A stretch of 64,000 nucleotides of DNA from Halorubrum rutilum (GTDB taxonomy: Archaea > Halobacteriota > Halobacteria > Halobacteriales > Haloferacaceae), in assembly GCF_024494565.1 (NCBI RefSeq), contig NZ_JANHDN010000011.1:1-64000 (forward strand), given 5' to 3'. Positions 35,260-43,545 of the stretch are shown here, in pieces. Both the position numbers and the translations under genes were made by a program. Positions within the stretch are counted from its first letter, which is position 1, and each line of letters opens with the position of its first letter. The notes beneath the pieces are model-generated. The model was not told where the DNA came from, did not search any database, and saw only the letters and a list, made by a program, of their open reading frames with translations.

Positions 35260-36243
35260 ATGGAGTGCGACAAGTGCGGGGCCGACGCCGTCCACCACGC
35301 CGCCTACTCCGGGGCGCACCTCTGCGGCCACCACCTCCGCCGGTCGGTCGAGAAGCGCGTGAAGCGCCGGATCCGCGAGGACGCCCTCCTCGACCCGGAC
35401 GCGACACCCGAGGATCCCGACCGCTGGGTGATCGGCCTCTCGGGCGGGAAGGACAGCGTCGCGCTGACGCGGATTCTCGACGACGTGTTCGGCGAGGACC
35501 CCCGCGTCGAGATGCTCGCGCTGACGATCCACGAGGGGATCGAGGGGTACCGCGACGAGAGCCTCGACGCCTGCGTCGAGCTCGCCGAAGACCTCTCGCT
35601 GCGCCACGAGGTCGTCTCCTACGAGGAGGAGTTCGACGTGCGGATGGACGACGTCGTCGAGAGCGACCCGGAGGACATGGCCGCCTGCGCGTACTGCGGC
35701 GTGTTCCGGCGCGACCTCCTCGAAGCGTACGCCGCCGAGTTCGACGCCGACAAGCTGCTCACCGGTCACAACCTCGACGACGAGGCGCAGACGGCGATGA
35801 TGAACTTCCTCGAAGGCGACGTGCGACAGGTGGCGAAACACTTCGACGCCTCGCTCGGCCCCTTCGACGAGCGGGAGGAGACGGACGCGTTCGTCCCGCG
35901 CGCCAAGCCCCTCCGCGACGTGCCCGAGAAGGAGGTCGCCCTCTACTGCCACGTCCGCGATCTCCCGACCCACATGGCCGAATGTCCCCACTCGTCGGAG
36001 GCGTACCGCGACGAGATCCAGTCGACGATCCACGAGCTGGAGGCGAACCACCCCGGCGCCCGCCACTCGATCATGGCCGGCTACGAGGAGCTCTCCGCGC
36101 TCGCGGCAGAGGCGTACCGCGAGGGCGGCGACGCCGCCGACGACTCGCCCGACCTCGGGGAGTGCGAGCGCTGCGGCTCGAAGACGAGCCGCGACGTCTG
36201 TCGGAAGTGTCGCCTGCTCGACTCGATCGAGGCGGCGACCTGA
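35260..36243 (+). CDS. ncsA: tRNA 2-thiolation protein NcsA
   Basis: This 327-residue PP-loop ATPase of the Ncs6/TtuA group has an N-terminal zinc knuckle (MECDKCGADA...HLCGHH), adenylation P-loop GLSGGKDSVAL, CAYCGVFRRDLL, TGHNLDDEAQT, and a C-terminal zinc finger CERCGSKTSRDVCRKC. In Haloferax the orthologue is needed for 2-thiouridine in tRNA-Lys(UUU) and works with a SAMP ubiquitin-like sulfur carrier; a SAMP2-like gene is at 61184. Haloferax has ncsA beside ftsZ2 and cdrS. Here about 7 kb of other genes separate them, so the neighbourhood looks expanded. Confidence 0.93.
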   Translation: MECDKCGADAVHHAAYSGAHLCGHHLRRSVEKRVKRRIREDALLDPDATPEDPDRWVIGLSGGKDSVALTRILDDVFGEDPRVEMLALTIHEGIEGYRDESLDACVELAEDLSLRHEVVSYEEEFDVRMDDVVESDPEDMAACAYCGVFRRDLLEAYAAEFDADKLLTGHNLDDEAQTAMMNFLEGDVRQVAKHFDASLGPFDEREETDAFVPRAKPLRDVPEKEVALYCHVRDLPTHMAECPHSSEAYRDEIQSTIHELEANHPGARHSIMAGYEELSALAAEAYREGGDAADDSPDLGECERCGSKTSRDVCRKCRLLDSIEAAT

Positions 36244-36282
36244 CCTCGACGCCGGCCGGGTGAACCGCCCGACCGGCGGCGG

Positions 36283-37362
36283 TCAGGCGTCACCGTCGAC
36301 GCGCCCGAGCAGGTCGAGCTGGTGGGTGAGGTAGACGAGCTCGCCGGAATCGACCTGCTCGCGGCGGGTTTCGAGCCACGCGTCGAGGTCGGCGGCCGAC
36401 ACGCCGGCGGCGTCCCCGTCGACGACCACCTCACCGGCGGCGTCCCCGTCGACCGCGATCACCTCGCCGACCGCCGCCTCCACGGTGTCGAGGATGTGTC
36501 GGAGGAAGAACGCCTCGTCGCCCGGGTAGCCGGCTCCGTCGCCCGGACGACCGCCCTCGTCGTCGTCCGGACGACCGCCCTCGTCGTCGACCGGGCGCAC
36601 GACCCAGTCGGAGCCGGCGACGCCGAGGAGCGTCGAGCCGTCCGCCTCGCGCAGCCGCGCGAGCGCCTCGCCGCCGGCGCGGCTGTTCCCGCCCGGTTTC
36701 CCGTCCATGTGCCGGTGGTAGCGCCGCTCGATCGCCTCGTCGTCGGGGTGCGCCGGGCGAAAGCGCGTCCCGCCGTCGAACGTGATCGGGAAGTAGTACG
36801 TCCCGCCGGGCGCGAGCGCGCCGAGCAGGGCGTCGAGCCCGTCGAGGTCGAGCACGTCGAGCAGCGCCATCCCGATCAGCGCGTCGAACTCCCCCGGTCG
36901 CTCCGCGGCGTGCGCGACCGCGTCGGCGGCGACCGGCTCGACCGCGACGGTGCGCGCGTCGGTCTCGACGACGAGCGCGTCGCCGTCGGCGTCGTCGACG
37001 GACGCCGGTTCCTCCCTACTCGCCGCCCACTCCCGGAGGAACGGCTCGACCCCGGCGAGCGCCTCCGCGTCGCGGTCGACGGCGACGTACCGCGTCTCGC
37101 CCGGCGGGAGCACCTCCCAGTCGATCAGCCGGGCGACCATCGTCCCGACCCCGGCCCCGGCCTCCAGCGCGCGGAGGGGGCCGTTCCCCTCGGCGGCGCG
37201 CGCCGTCAGCCGCTCGCGGAGGAGCCCGACGAGCCGCCGGTCCAGCGCCCGGTCGTCGACGGGCCGCTTCGCGCGGAGGTACCGCCGGAACGCGGCGGTG
37301 TCGGCGGCGATGGCGTCGCCGTCGGGCGCGTCGTCGCCGGACCCGGCGCCCTCTCCCGTCAC
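36283..37362 (-). CDS. SAM-dependent methyltransferase
   Basis: This 359-residue class I methyltransferase has motif I ALEAGAGVGTMVARLI, motif II RYVAVDRDAEAL, and FDALIGMALLDVLDLDGL with ALAPGGTYYFPITFDGG. GTG 37362 overlaps the preceding glycosyltransferase stop (GTGA). The C-terminal third holds two in-frame tandem repeats: DDEGGRP (24-bp unit, 36543-36590) and VDGDAAG (27-bp period near 36405-36460). It is the last gene of a queD-like/glycosyltransferase/methyltransferase operon, so a glycosylated small molecule is the probable substrate. Confidence 0.85.
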   Translation of the reverse strand: MTGEGAGSGDDAPDGDAIAADTAAFRRYLRAKRPVDDRALDRRLVGLLRERLTARAAEGNGPLRALEAGAGVGTMVARLIDWEVLPPGETRYVAVDRDAEALAGVEPFLREWAASREEPASVDDADGDALVVETDARTVAVEPVAADAVAHAAERPGEFDALIGMALLDVLDLDGLDALLGALAPGGTYYFPITFDGGTRFRPAHPDDEAIERRYHRHMDGKPGGNSRAGGEALARLREADGSTLLGVAGSDWVVRPVDDEGGRPDDDEGGRPGDGAGYPGDEAFFLRHILDTVEAAVGEVIAVDGDAAGEVVVDGDAAGVSAADLDAWLETRREQVDSGELVYLTHQLDLLGRVDGDA

Positions 37363-38462
37363 GTCGCCACCTCCGGATCGGGCGCGTGAGGGGCGTCGTC
37401 GGCGCCGGCGACCTCGGCGAGCAGCCGGCGGACGCGCGCGGTCGACTCCGCCCAATCCGGGTGGCGCTCGTACCGGCGCCTGGCGGCGCGGCCCATCTCG
37501 GCGAGCCGGTCGGGGTCGGCCGCGAACCCGTCGAGCGCGCGGGCGACGGCGGCCGGGTCGTCCGGGTCGACGAGGGCGCCCGTCTCGCCGTCCGTGACGG
37601 TCTCCGCCGCGCCGCCGGCGCGCGAGGCGATCGCCGGGAGGCCGAAGCTCATCCCCTCCAGGTAGACGATCCCGAACCCCTCGTAGCGCGAGGGGACAGC
37701 GAGGACGTGGCTCTCGCGGAGGACGTCGGCCAGCGCGGCGTCCGACAGCCGGCCGGCGAAGCGCACGCGGTCGCCGAGCCCGCGCTCCCGCACCAGTCGC
37801 TCGACGTCGGCGACGTGACTCTCGTCGACCGCGCGGCCGACGACGGTGAGGTCGACGGCGGCGTCGGCGAGCGCCACCCCCTCGACGAGCGTGTCCAGCC
37901 CCTTCCGCGGTCCGACGTTGCCGACGAACGCGACCCGGAGGGGGTCGGACTCGCCGAGCGCGGCGGCCCGCGCCGCGATCGCGGCGTCGTCGACCGCGGG
38001 GTCGAACCGGTCGCCGGCGGGCGGGGCGACGACGGTCGCCTCCGGATCGACGCCGAGTTCCGCGACGGCGTCGCGGGTCGCCGCGCTGTTGCAGACGACG
38101 CCGTCGACCGTCGCGAGGTATCGGCGCTCGACGGCGCGGTACAGCGGCGAGAGGCGCCGGGGCTCGCTCGCGCGCAGGTGGTGGACGACGCTCACGACCG
38201 GGTACGGCAGGTCGCGGTTGGCGAGGACCAGCGAGGGGTGCGCGAGCTCGTCCTGCAACATCACGTCGACGTCGACGCGGAGCCGGTCGCGGAGCGCCGG
38301 GCTGGCGTTGTCGAGCAGCCCGCGCGGGTACGATCGCCACGGGAGCTCGACGATCTCGACGGCGTCGCCGGCGGCCCGGAGCCCCTCGACCAGCTTCCGG
38401 TCGTAGCGGAATCCTCCCGACCGCTCGTCGAGGCTCCCGTACAGCGCGAGGCCGACCCTCAT
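37359..38462 (-). CDS. Glycosyltransferase family 4 protein
   Basis: This 367-residue GT-B glycosyltransferase begins MRVGLALYGSLDERSGGFRYDRKLVEGL. The C-terminal nucleotide-sugar domain has RVAFVGNVGPRKGLDTLVEG and the E-x7-E motif within PSRYEGFGIVYLEGMSFGLP. It is soluble. Start and stop both overlap neighbours by four bases (38459-38462 and 37359-37362), so it is tightly coupled to the pterin-synthase-like and methyltransferase genes. The acceptor is unknown. Confidence 0.9.
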   Translation of the reverse strand: MRVGLALYGSLDERSGGFRYDRKLVEGLRAAGDAVEIVELPWRSYPRGLLDNASPALRDRLRVDVDVMLQDELAHPSLVLANRDLPYPVVSVVHHLRASEPRRLSPLYRAVERRYLATVDGVVCNSAATRDAVAELGVDPEATVVAPPAGDRFDPAVDDAAIAARAAALGESDPLRVAFVGNVGPRKGLDTLVEGVALADAAVDLTVVGRAVDESHVADVERLVRERGLGDRVRFAGRLSDAALADVLRESHVLAVPSRYEGFGIVYLEGMSFGLPAIASRAGGAAETVTDGETGALVDPDDPAAVARALDGFAADPDRLAEMGRAARRRYERHPDWAESTARVRRLLAEVAGADDAPHAPDPEVAT

Positions 38463-38836
38463 ACCGGCGCGTCGTACGTCGCGGCGGCCGTCTCGTCCTC
38501 CCAGACGGTCACGGCCAGCTCCGTCACGGTCTCGTCGGTCACCGCGTCGGTCACGCGATCGAAGATCACGCGGGCGAAGCGCTCGACGCTGGGGTTGTCC
38601 CCCTCGAACTCGGGCAGGTCGTTCAGCAGCTCGTCGCGGTAGCGGTCGGCGAGGTCGGCGAGCGCCGCCTCGGCGTCGTCGATGTCGACGAGGTAGTCGT
38701 GGGCGTTCAGCTCGGGGCCGCGGAACGTCAGCTCCACCTCGAAGCGGTGGGAGTGCGGGACGCTCTCCGGCCCCTCGTCGACGACCGTGAGGTAGTGCTG
38801 GGCCACGAACTCCGTCAGCACCGTCGTCGCGTACAT
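38459..38836 (-). CDS. 6-pyruvoyl-tetrahydropterin synthase family protein
   Basis: This 125-residue T-fold protein begins MYATTVLTEFVAQHYL. Zinc ligands His14, His28 and His30 (PHSH) are present. The catalytic Cys found in QueD four residues before the second His is Glu24 here, as in the PTPS-III subgroup reported to make 6-hydroxymethyl-dihydropterin. It is therefore unlikely to be a standard QueD for queuosine or archaeosine. TATA-like CACCTAAATCC (reverse strand) sits about 25 bp upstream of ATG 38836. It heads the operon with the glycosyltransferase and methyltransferase. Confidence 0.85.
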   Translation of the reverse strand: MYATTVLTEFVAQHYLTVVDEGPESVPHSHRFEVELTFRGPELNAHDYLVDIDDAEAALADLADRYRDELLNDLPEFEGDNPSVERFARVIFDRVTDAVTDETVTELAVTVWEDETAAATYDAPV

Positions 38837-38942
38837 GGACCGATCCACGGGCGCGACGCACCTAAATCCGGAGGGCGTCGCGGTCGCGCCGTCCGGTCGC
38901 GGTCGCCGGGACACCTATACGTCTTCCCGCCTCGATACGACC

Positions 38943-40934
38943 GTGAACTGCCTGTTCGTCGGGGCCGGATCGATCGCGTCGGAGTACGCCGCCGGCCTGT
39001 CGGCGGGCCCGCTGTCGCTCGCCGGCGTCGTCGACCTCGACGCCGACCGCGCCGCGGCGCTCGCCGCGGACCGCGACTGCCCGTCGTTCACCGACCTGGA
39101 GGCGGCGCTCGCCGCGGTCGACGCGCCGCTCGTGGTGAACCTGACGAGCCACGCCGCCCACGCGCCGGTGACGCGGACCGCGCTGGAGGCCGACCGCCAC
39201 GTCTACTCGCAGAAGCCGCTCGCGCTCGACGCCGACGAGGCGCGGGCGCTGGTGGGGCTCGCCCGCGACCGCGGCCTCGCGCTCGGCTGCGCGCCCGGGA
39301 CGCCGCGGGCGCCCTCGCAGCGCCGGGCGGGTCGGCTCCTCGCGGACGGCCGGCTCGGTCCGGTGAGACTGGGGTACGCCCACGCCCACGTCGGGCGCGT
39401 GACCGACTGGCACGACCGCCCCGACTCCTTCCTGGAGATCGGGCCGCTGTACGACGGAGCGGTGTACCCGCTCGCGCTGCTGGTGACGTGGTTCGGTCCG
39501 GTCGAGCGCGTCCGCGTCGCCGACGCCCTCGACGTCTGGCCCGACCGCGAGGAGCGCCGGCCGTCGGCGCCGAGCCACGTGGAGGCCGCGCTCGCGTTCG
39601 CCGCGGGGCCGACCGTCAGGCTCACGGCCAGCTTCTACGCGCCCCACCGGAGCCGGGAGTTCTACGGCCTGGAGCTCCACGGCGACGACGGCTCGCTGTA
39701 CCTGGCGGACGCTGGCGCGACGGCGACCGACCGCGACGGCGTCCGGTTCGGCCGCGTCGGTCGGGAGTACGTGAGCGCGCCGCCGGCGTCCCCCGAGGAG
39801 CCGTACGAGTACGTCGACGCCGTCGAGCGGCTCGCCGCGTCCGTCGAGTCCGGGTCGCCCTCGCGGGCCGGCGGCCGCCGGGGCGCCCACGTCGTCGCCG
39901 TCTGCAACGCGATCGAGGCGGCCGTCGAGGAGGGCGGGCCGGTCCCCGTCGACGACTGCGGGGCGACCGCCGACCCGCCCCCGGCGCCGGTCGTGCGGCC
40001 GGCGGCGTCTCTCAGCCGTGATACGAGCGAGGGGAGCGGGGAGGGCGCGGCCGCGGTCCGACTTCCGTCGGTCGGCTTCGGCTGCTCGCGCTACCGCGAC
40101 GGGGCGTACGTCGAGCGCGCCGACTCGATCGCGACCGCGCTCGACGCCGGCTACCGCCTCCTCGACTCCGCCGAGCTGTACGGCAACGAACACCGGATCG
40201 GGGCGCTGCTCGCCGCGCCGGGCGCGCCCGACCGCGAGGGCGTGTTCCTCCTCGGGAAGGCGTGGCGGACCAACCACCGCCGCGAGCACCTGCTCGCCGC
40301 CTGCGCGGGCAGCCGGGAGGAGCTCGGGATCGACGCCTTCGACTGCTACGCGCTCCACTGGCCCTCGGCGCTCGAACACCGGGGCGAGCTGCGCCGGCTC
40401 GCCGAGGAGCCGGTCGAGCGGCGGGAGGCGCTCACCTTCCCCGAGGACGCGGACGGCGAGCTCGCGACCGACGACGTGTCGCTCGCGACCGCGTGGGAGA
40501 ACCTGGAGGCCGTGTACGAGAAGGGGTGGGCCCGGACGCTCGGAATCTGTAACGTCTCGCGGGCGCAGCTGGAGACGGTACTGGAGACCGGCGACGTCGA
40601 CCCGGCCCTGGTGCAGGTGGAACGTCACCCCTACCGGCCCCGGAACGATCTGGTCGACTTCTGCCACGAGCGCGGGATCCGGGTCGTCGCGCACTCGCCG
40701 CTGTCGGCGCCCGGGCTCCTCGACGAGCCCGTCCTGAACGCGATCGGGACGGACCGGGGGCTCTCGCCGGCCGAGGTCGTGATCGCGTGGAACGCGACCC
40801 GGGGCGTCGTCCCGATCCCGTCCAGCACCACGGAGTCGCACGTCGTCTCGAACCTGGCCGCCGGAGCCGCGCGGCTGACCGCGGACGAGGTCGCGCGCGT
40901 CGACGCCCTGCACGACCCCGACTTCGAGCGGTAG
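38943..40934 (+). CDS. Gfo/Idh/MocA oxidoreductase fused to aldo/keto reductase
   Basis: This 663-residue two-domain protein starts at GTG 38943. Residues 1 to about 370 are a Gfo/Idh/MocA dehydrogenase: Rossmann VGAGSIASEYAAGL, catalytic Lys in YSQKPLALDA and TDWHDRPDSFLEIGPLY. After a linker, about 385-663 form an aldo/keto reductase with the full tetrad: Asp and Tyr in LLDSAELYGNE, Lys in LLGKAW and His in YALHWP, plus IPSSTTESHVVSNL for NADP. Both halves use nicotinamide cofactors and could perform consecutive redox steps on a sugar or polyol. It is divergent from the pterin-synthase-like gene with a shared 106-bp promoter region (TATA-like CCTATACGT, 38912-38920). Confidence 0.88.
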   Translation: MNCLFVGAGSIASEYAAGLSAGPLSLAGVVDLDADRAAALAADRDCPSFTDLEAALAAVDAPLVVNLTSHAAHAPVTRTALEADRHVYSQKPLALDADEARALVGLARDRGLALGCAPGTPRAPSQRRAGRLLADGRLGPVRLGYAHAHVGRVTDWHDRPDSFLEIGPLYDGAVYPLALLVTWFGPVERVRVADALDVWPDREERRPSAPSHVEAALAFAAGPTVRLTASFYAPHRSREFYGLELHGDDGSLYLADAGATATDRDGVRFGRVGREYVSAPPASPEEPYEYVDAVERLAASVESGSPSRAGGRRGAHVVAVCNAIEAAVEEGGPVPVDDCGATADPPPAPVVRPAASLSRDTSEGSGEGAAAVRLPSVGFGCSRYRDGAYVERADSIATALDAGYRLLDSAELYGNEHRIGALLAAPGAPDREGVFLLGKAWRTNHRREHLLAACAGSREELGIDAFDCYALHWPSALEHRGELRRLAEEPVERREALTFPEDADGELATDDVSLATAWENLEAVYEKGWARTLGICNVSRAQLETVLETGDVDPALVQVERHPYRPRNDLVDFCHERGIRVVAHSPLSAPGLLDEPVLNAIGTDRGLSPAEVVIAWNATRGVVPIPSSTTESHVVSNLAAGAARLTADEVARVDALHDPDFER

Positions 40935-40997
40935 GGGGCCGGCGCCCGCCCGCCGATCGGTCGGTATTCCTATGTGACTGAAGTCCATGTGTGTGAT

Positions 40998-41384
40998 ATG
41001 GCAACGACCGAGACGCAGCAGCCCACGGTCGACATCGGCTCGCTGAACGGCCTCCACTGGGTGGGTATCGTCGCGGCCCTGGTCTCCGCCGCCGTCCACC
41101 TCTTCCTCGGCGTCAGCTTCGCGCCCTCCCCGCTGGGGATCAGCTTCGTCCTCGCGGGGCTCGGCTTCGTCGGCGGCGTCGTCCTCCTCGTGATCGACTA
41201 CCGCCGGCGCGCGGTGTACGCGGTCGGGATCGCCTTCACGCTCGTCCAGATCGTCCTGTGGTACGTCGTCAACTTCGCGGGGGGCGCCGGATCGTTCCCG
41301 GGCGACGTCGGGACCCTCGGCGCCGTCGACAAGGTCGCGCAGGTCGTCCTGATCGCCGTGCTGGTCGCCCTCCTGCGGCGGTAG
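40998..41384 (+). CDS. Small haloarchaeal membrane protein
   Basis: This 128-residue protein starts MATTETQQPTVDIGSLNGLHWVGI. It has four hydrophobic segments (about 24-40, 48-70, 75-97, 104-127) with DYRRR and LRR loops on the inside. Such four-span proteins are common in haloarchaeal genomes without a known role. ATG 40998 is chosen because the preceding eight in-frame residues (from GTG 40974) are unlike the family. Confidence 0.7.
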   Translation: MATTETQQPTVDIGSLNGLHWVGIVAALVSAAVHLFLGVSFAPSPLGISFVLAGLGFVGGVVLLVIDYRRRAVYAVGIAFTLVQIVLWYVVNFAGGAGSFPGDVGTLGAVDKVAQVVLIAVLVALLRR

Positions 41385-41530
41385 CCGTGCCGACTCCGGA
41401 CCGCCGATCGCGACGCTCGCTCGCCGCCGCGCCGGTCGGAGGCGGCGGGAACGCGTGCGATCGCGGCGTAAACGCACCCGAGGCCGCCGTAAACGCCGTC
41501 TTTCGGGGGACGGCGGGAGGCGACGGGTAG

Positions 41531-42301
41531 ATGGCCGAGGCCCCCCAGCGGCGGTCCGTCCACGTCGGGGTCGGGGTCGGACTGCCGCTCGTCGCCGCGG
41601 CCGCGCTCGGCGTCCTCCTGTTCCGGCTGTTCCCCGCGGACGCCATGGTCCGGTGGGGGCTCTCCCCGGCCGTCGTCGCCGGCGTCTGCTGGGCCGGACA
41701 GCTCTGGTACGTCGGCTACGGGCTCGATCCGGGGGGGATCGCCGACGGGTTCTGGCGGCGGCTGCTCGGTCTGGCGAACGCGGTCACGCTCGCGCGCGGC
41801 GCGCTGTACGCCGTCGTCGCCGGGTTCGTCGTCGTCCCGCCGGGGACGTCGCTCGCGTGGGGCCCGGCGCTGTGTTACGGCGCCGGGGTCGTCCTCGACA
41901 ACCTCGACGGGGCCGTCGCCCGGACCGTCGGCCGGGAGACGGAGATCGGCCGGCGGCTCGACATGGCGTTCGACACGTTCGGGTTCGTCGCCGCGCCGCT
42001 GGTGGCGGTGTCGTGGGGGCTGCTCCCGGCCTGGTACCTCTCGATCTCCGCCGCGCGGTACGTCTTCCGCGGGGCGGTGTGGCTGCGGCGCGTCCGCGGA
42101 CTCCCGGTCGGCGACCTCCCCGACGGCGACCTCAGCAGGTACCTCGCGGGCGTGCAGATGGTCTTCGTGACGGTCGCGCTCCTCCCGCCGACGCCGACGG
42201 AGCTGGCGTGGGCCCTCGCGCCCGTCGTCCTCGCGCCGTCGCTGGCGGTGTTCGCGCGGGACTACCTCGTCGTCAGCGGCCGGCTCTCCCGGCGCCGGTG
42301 A
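41531..42301 (+). CDS. CDP-alcohol phosphatidyltransferase family protein
   Basis: This 256-residue membrane enzyme has the full class signature, starting DNLDGAVARTVGRETEIG (residues 122-139) and continuing RRLDMAFD, which fits D-x2-DG-x2-AR-x8-G-x3-D-x3-D. It has five to six spans. Family members transfer a phosphoalcohol from a CDP-alcohol donor, for example to make archaetidylinositol-phosphate-type lipids. Its neighbours here are the oxidoreductase fusion and a BchC-like dehydrogenase rather than lipid genes, so the acceptor may be a different molecule. Confidence 0.87.
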   Translation: MAEAPQRRSVHVGVGVGLPLVAAAALGVLLFRLFPADAMVRWGLSPAVVAGVCWAGQLWYVGYGLDPGGIADGFWRRLLGLANAVTLARGALYAVVAGFVVVPPGTSLAWGPALCYGAGVVLDNLDGAVARTVGRETEIGRRLDMAFDTFGFVAAPLVAVSWGLLPAWYLSISAARYVFRGAVWLRRVRGLPVGDLPDGDLSRYLAGVQMVFVTVALLPPTPTELAWALAPVVLAPSLAVFARDYLVVSGRLSRRR

Positions 42302-42314
42302 CCGCGGCGGGCGC

Positions 42315-43364
42315 TCACGGGTACTCCAGGATCACCTGCACCGCCGCGTCGGGCTCCGCGTCGAGCAGCTCGTACGCCTCCGGCGCGCGCTCGAAGGGGA
42401 TCCGGTGGGTGATCAGCTCGTCGGCGGGGATCCGCTCCAGCCGGTCGAGCGCCGCGTCCATGCGTCGGTCGCGGTCCCAGCGCCCCCGGAGCTCGGGGCT
42501 TATCGTCGACACCTGACTGGAGACGATGTCGATGCGGTCGCGGTGGAACCGCCCGCCGAGGTCGATCGGCGCGCGCTTGGTCCCGTACCACGAGCCGACG
42601 ACGATCCGCGCGTCGTAGCCGACGACGCCGATCGCGTCGTCGAGCGCGTCGGGCTGGCCGGAGAGCTCGATCGCGAGGTCGGCGCCGTCGACGGCGGAGT
42701 CGGGGCCGAGGTCGGAGTCGGCGTCGCCACCGGTCGTCCCGATCGCGTCGCCCTCGCCGAGTTCGGCCGGGGTCGCCGTCCGGTCGGCGCCGAACGCCGC
42801 GGCGAGGGCGCGGCGCCGCTCGATCGGGTCGACGACGACGAGCGACTCCAGCGGGAACGCCGAGAGGATCCGGGTGACGCAGAGGCCGATCACGCCGGCG
42901 CCGAACACCACGACCCGCTCTCCGAGCCGGGGGGCGGCGTCGAGGACGACGTTCGTCGCGGTCTCGACCGACGGGAGCAGCGAGCCGGCCGCCGGCGTCG
43001 TCTCCGGCGGGAGCGCGACCACCGAGTCGGGGGTGGCGCGGAAGCGCGTCTGGTGGGGGACGAAGGCGAACACCGACCGACCGACCCACGCCGGATCGAC
43101 GTCGGCGCCGACCTCGCTGACCACGCCGCTCGCGGCGTAGCCGTACCGGAGGGGGTACGAGAGGTCGCCGTCGAGCGCGTCGAGCGTCTCGTCGGCCGGG
43201 AGGTCGTCCGGCGTCTGGTCGCGGTACACGAGCAGCTCCGTTCCCGCGCTTATCGCCGACGCGCGGGCGTCGACGAGGAGCTCGTCCGCGTCCGGCGGGC
43301 CGACCGACGTCTCCCGGACCTCGACGGTCTCCGGGCCGGTGAAGTAGAGCGCGGCGTCGGTCAT
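42315..43364 (-). CDS. BchC-like medium-chain dehydrogenase lacking zinc cysteine
   Basis: This 349-residue medium-chain dehydrogenase has the Rossmann motif VVFGAGVIGLCVTRIL and RYGYAASGVVSEVG. The catalytic-zinc CGTD is replaced by AGTE (SAISAGTELLVYR), and the structural four-Cys lobe is missing, as in the BchC-like subgroup. A low-complexity acidic insert (IGTTGGDADSDLGPDSAVDG) lies near residue 210. It is convergent with the phosphatidyltransferase gene, with 13 bp between stops. Confidence 0.85.
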   Translation of the reverse strand: MTDAALYFTGPETVEVRETSVGPPDADELLVDARASAISAGTELLVYRDQTPDDLPADETLDALDGDLSYPLRYGYAASGVVSEVGADVDPAWVGRSVFAFVPHQTRFRATPDSVVALPPETTPAAGSLLPSVETATNVVLDAAPRLGERVVVFGAGVIGLCVTRILSAFPLESLVVVDPIERRRALAAAFGADRTATPAELGEGDAIGTTGGDADSDLGPDSAVDGADLAIELSGQPDALDDAIGVVGYDARIVVGSWYGTKRAPIDLGGRFHRDRIDIVSSQVSTISPELRGRWDRDRRMDAALDRLERIPADELITHRIPFERAPEAYELLDAEPDAAVQVILEYP

Positions 43365-43504
43365 CGCGTCGCGCGCGCGGTCCCGTCTCGGTCGACGCCC
43401 GAGCGACGCCGCGGGCCTCGGCTCGGCTGGTGGCGTGACACGTCACAGTCCACGGACCGCGCGATGTTAAGTCCTCGCGCCGTCCCGCGGGTCGGGCGCG
43501 GAGC

Positions 43505-43545
43505 GGGCGGCGAAAAAGCGAGGCGGGTCGGTCGACGGGCGACGC
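43505..43545 (-). terminator. Probable ftsZ2 transcription terminator
   Basis: On the reverse strand, a T5 tract (complement of 43513-43517) follows a GC-rich stretch about 30 nt after the ftsZ2 stop. Archaeal termination typically uses short T-runs. No hairpin is required or obvious. Confidence 0.4.
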
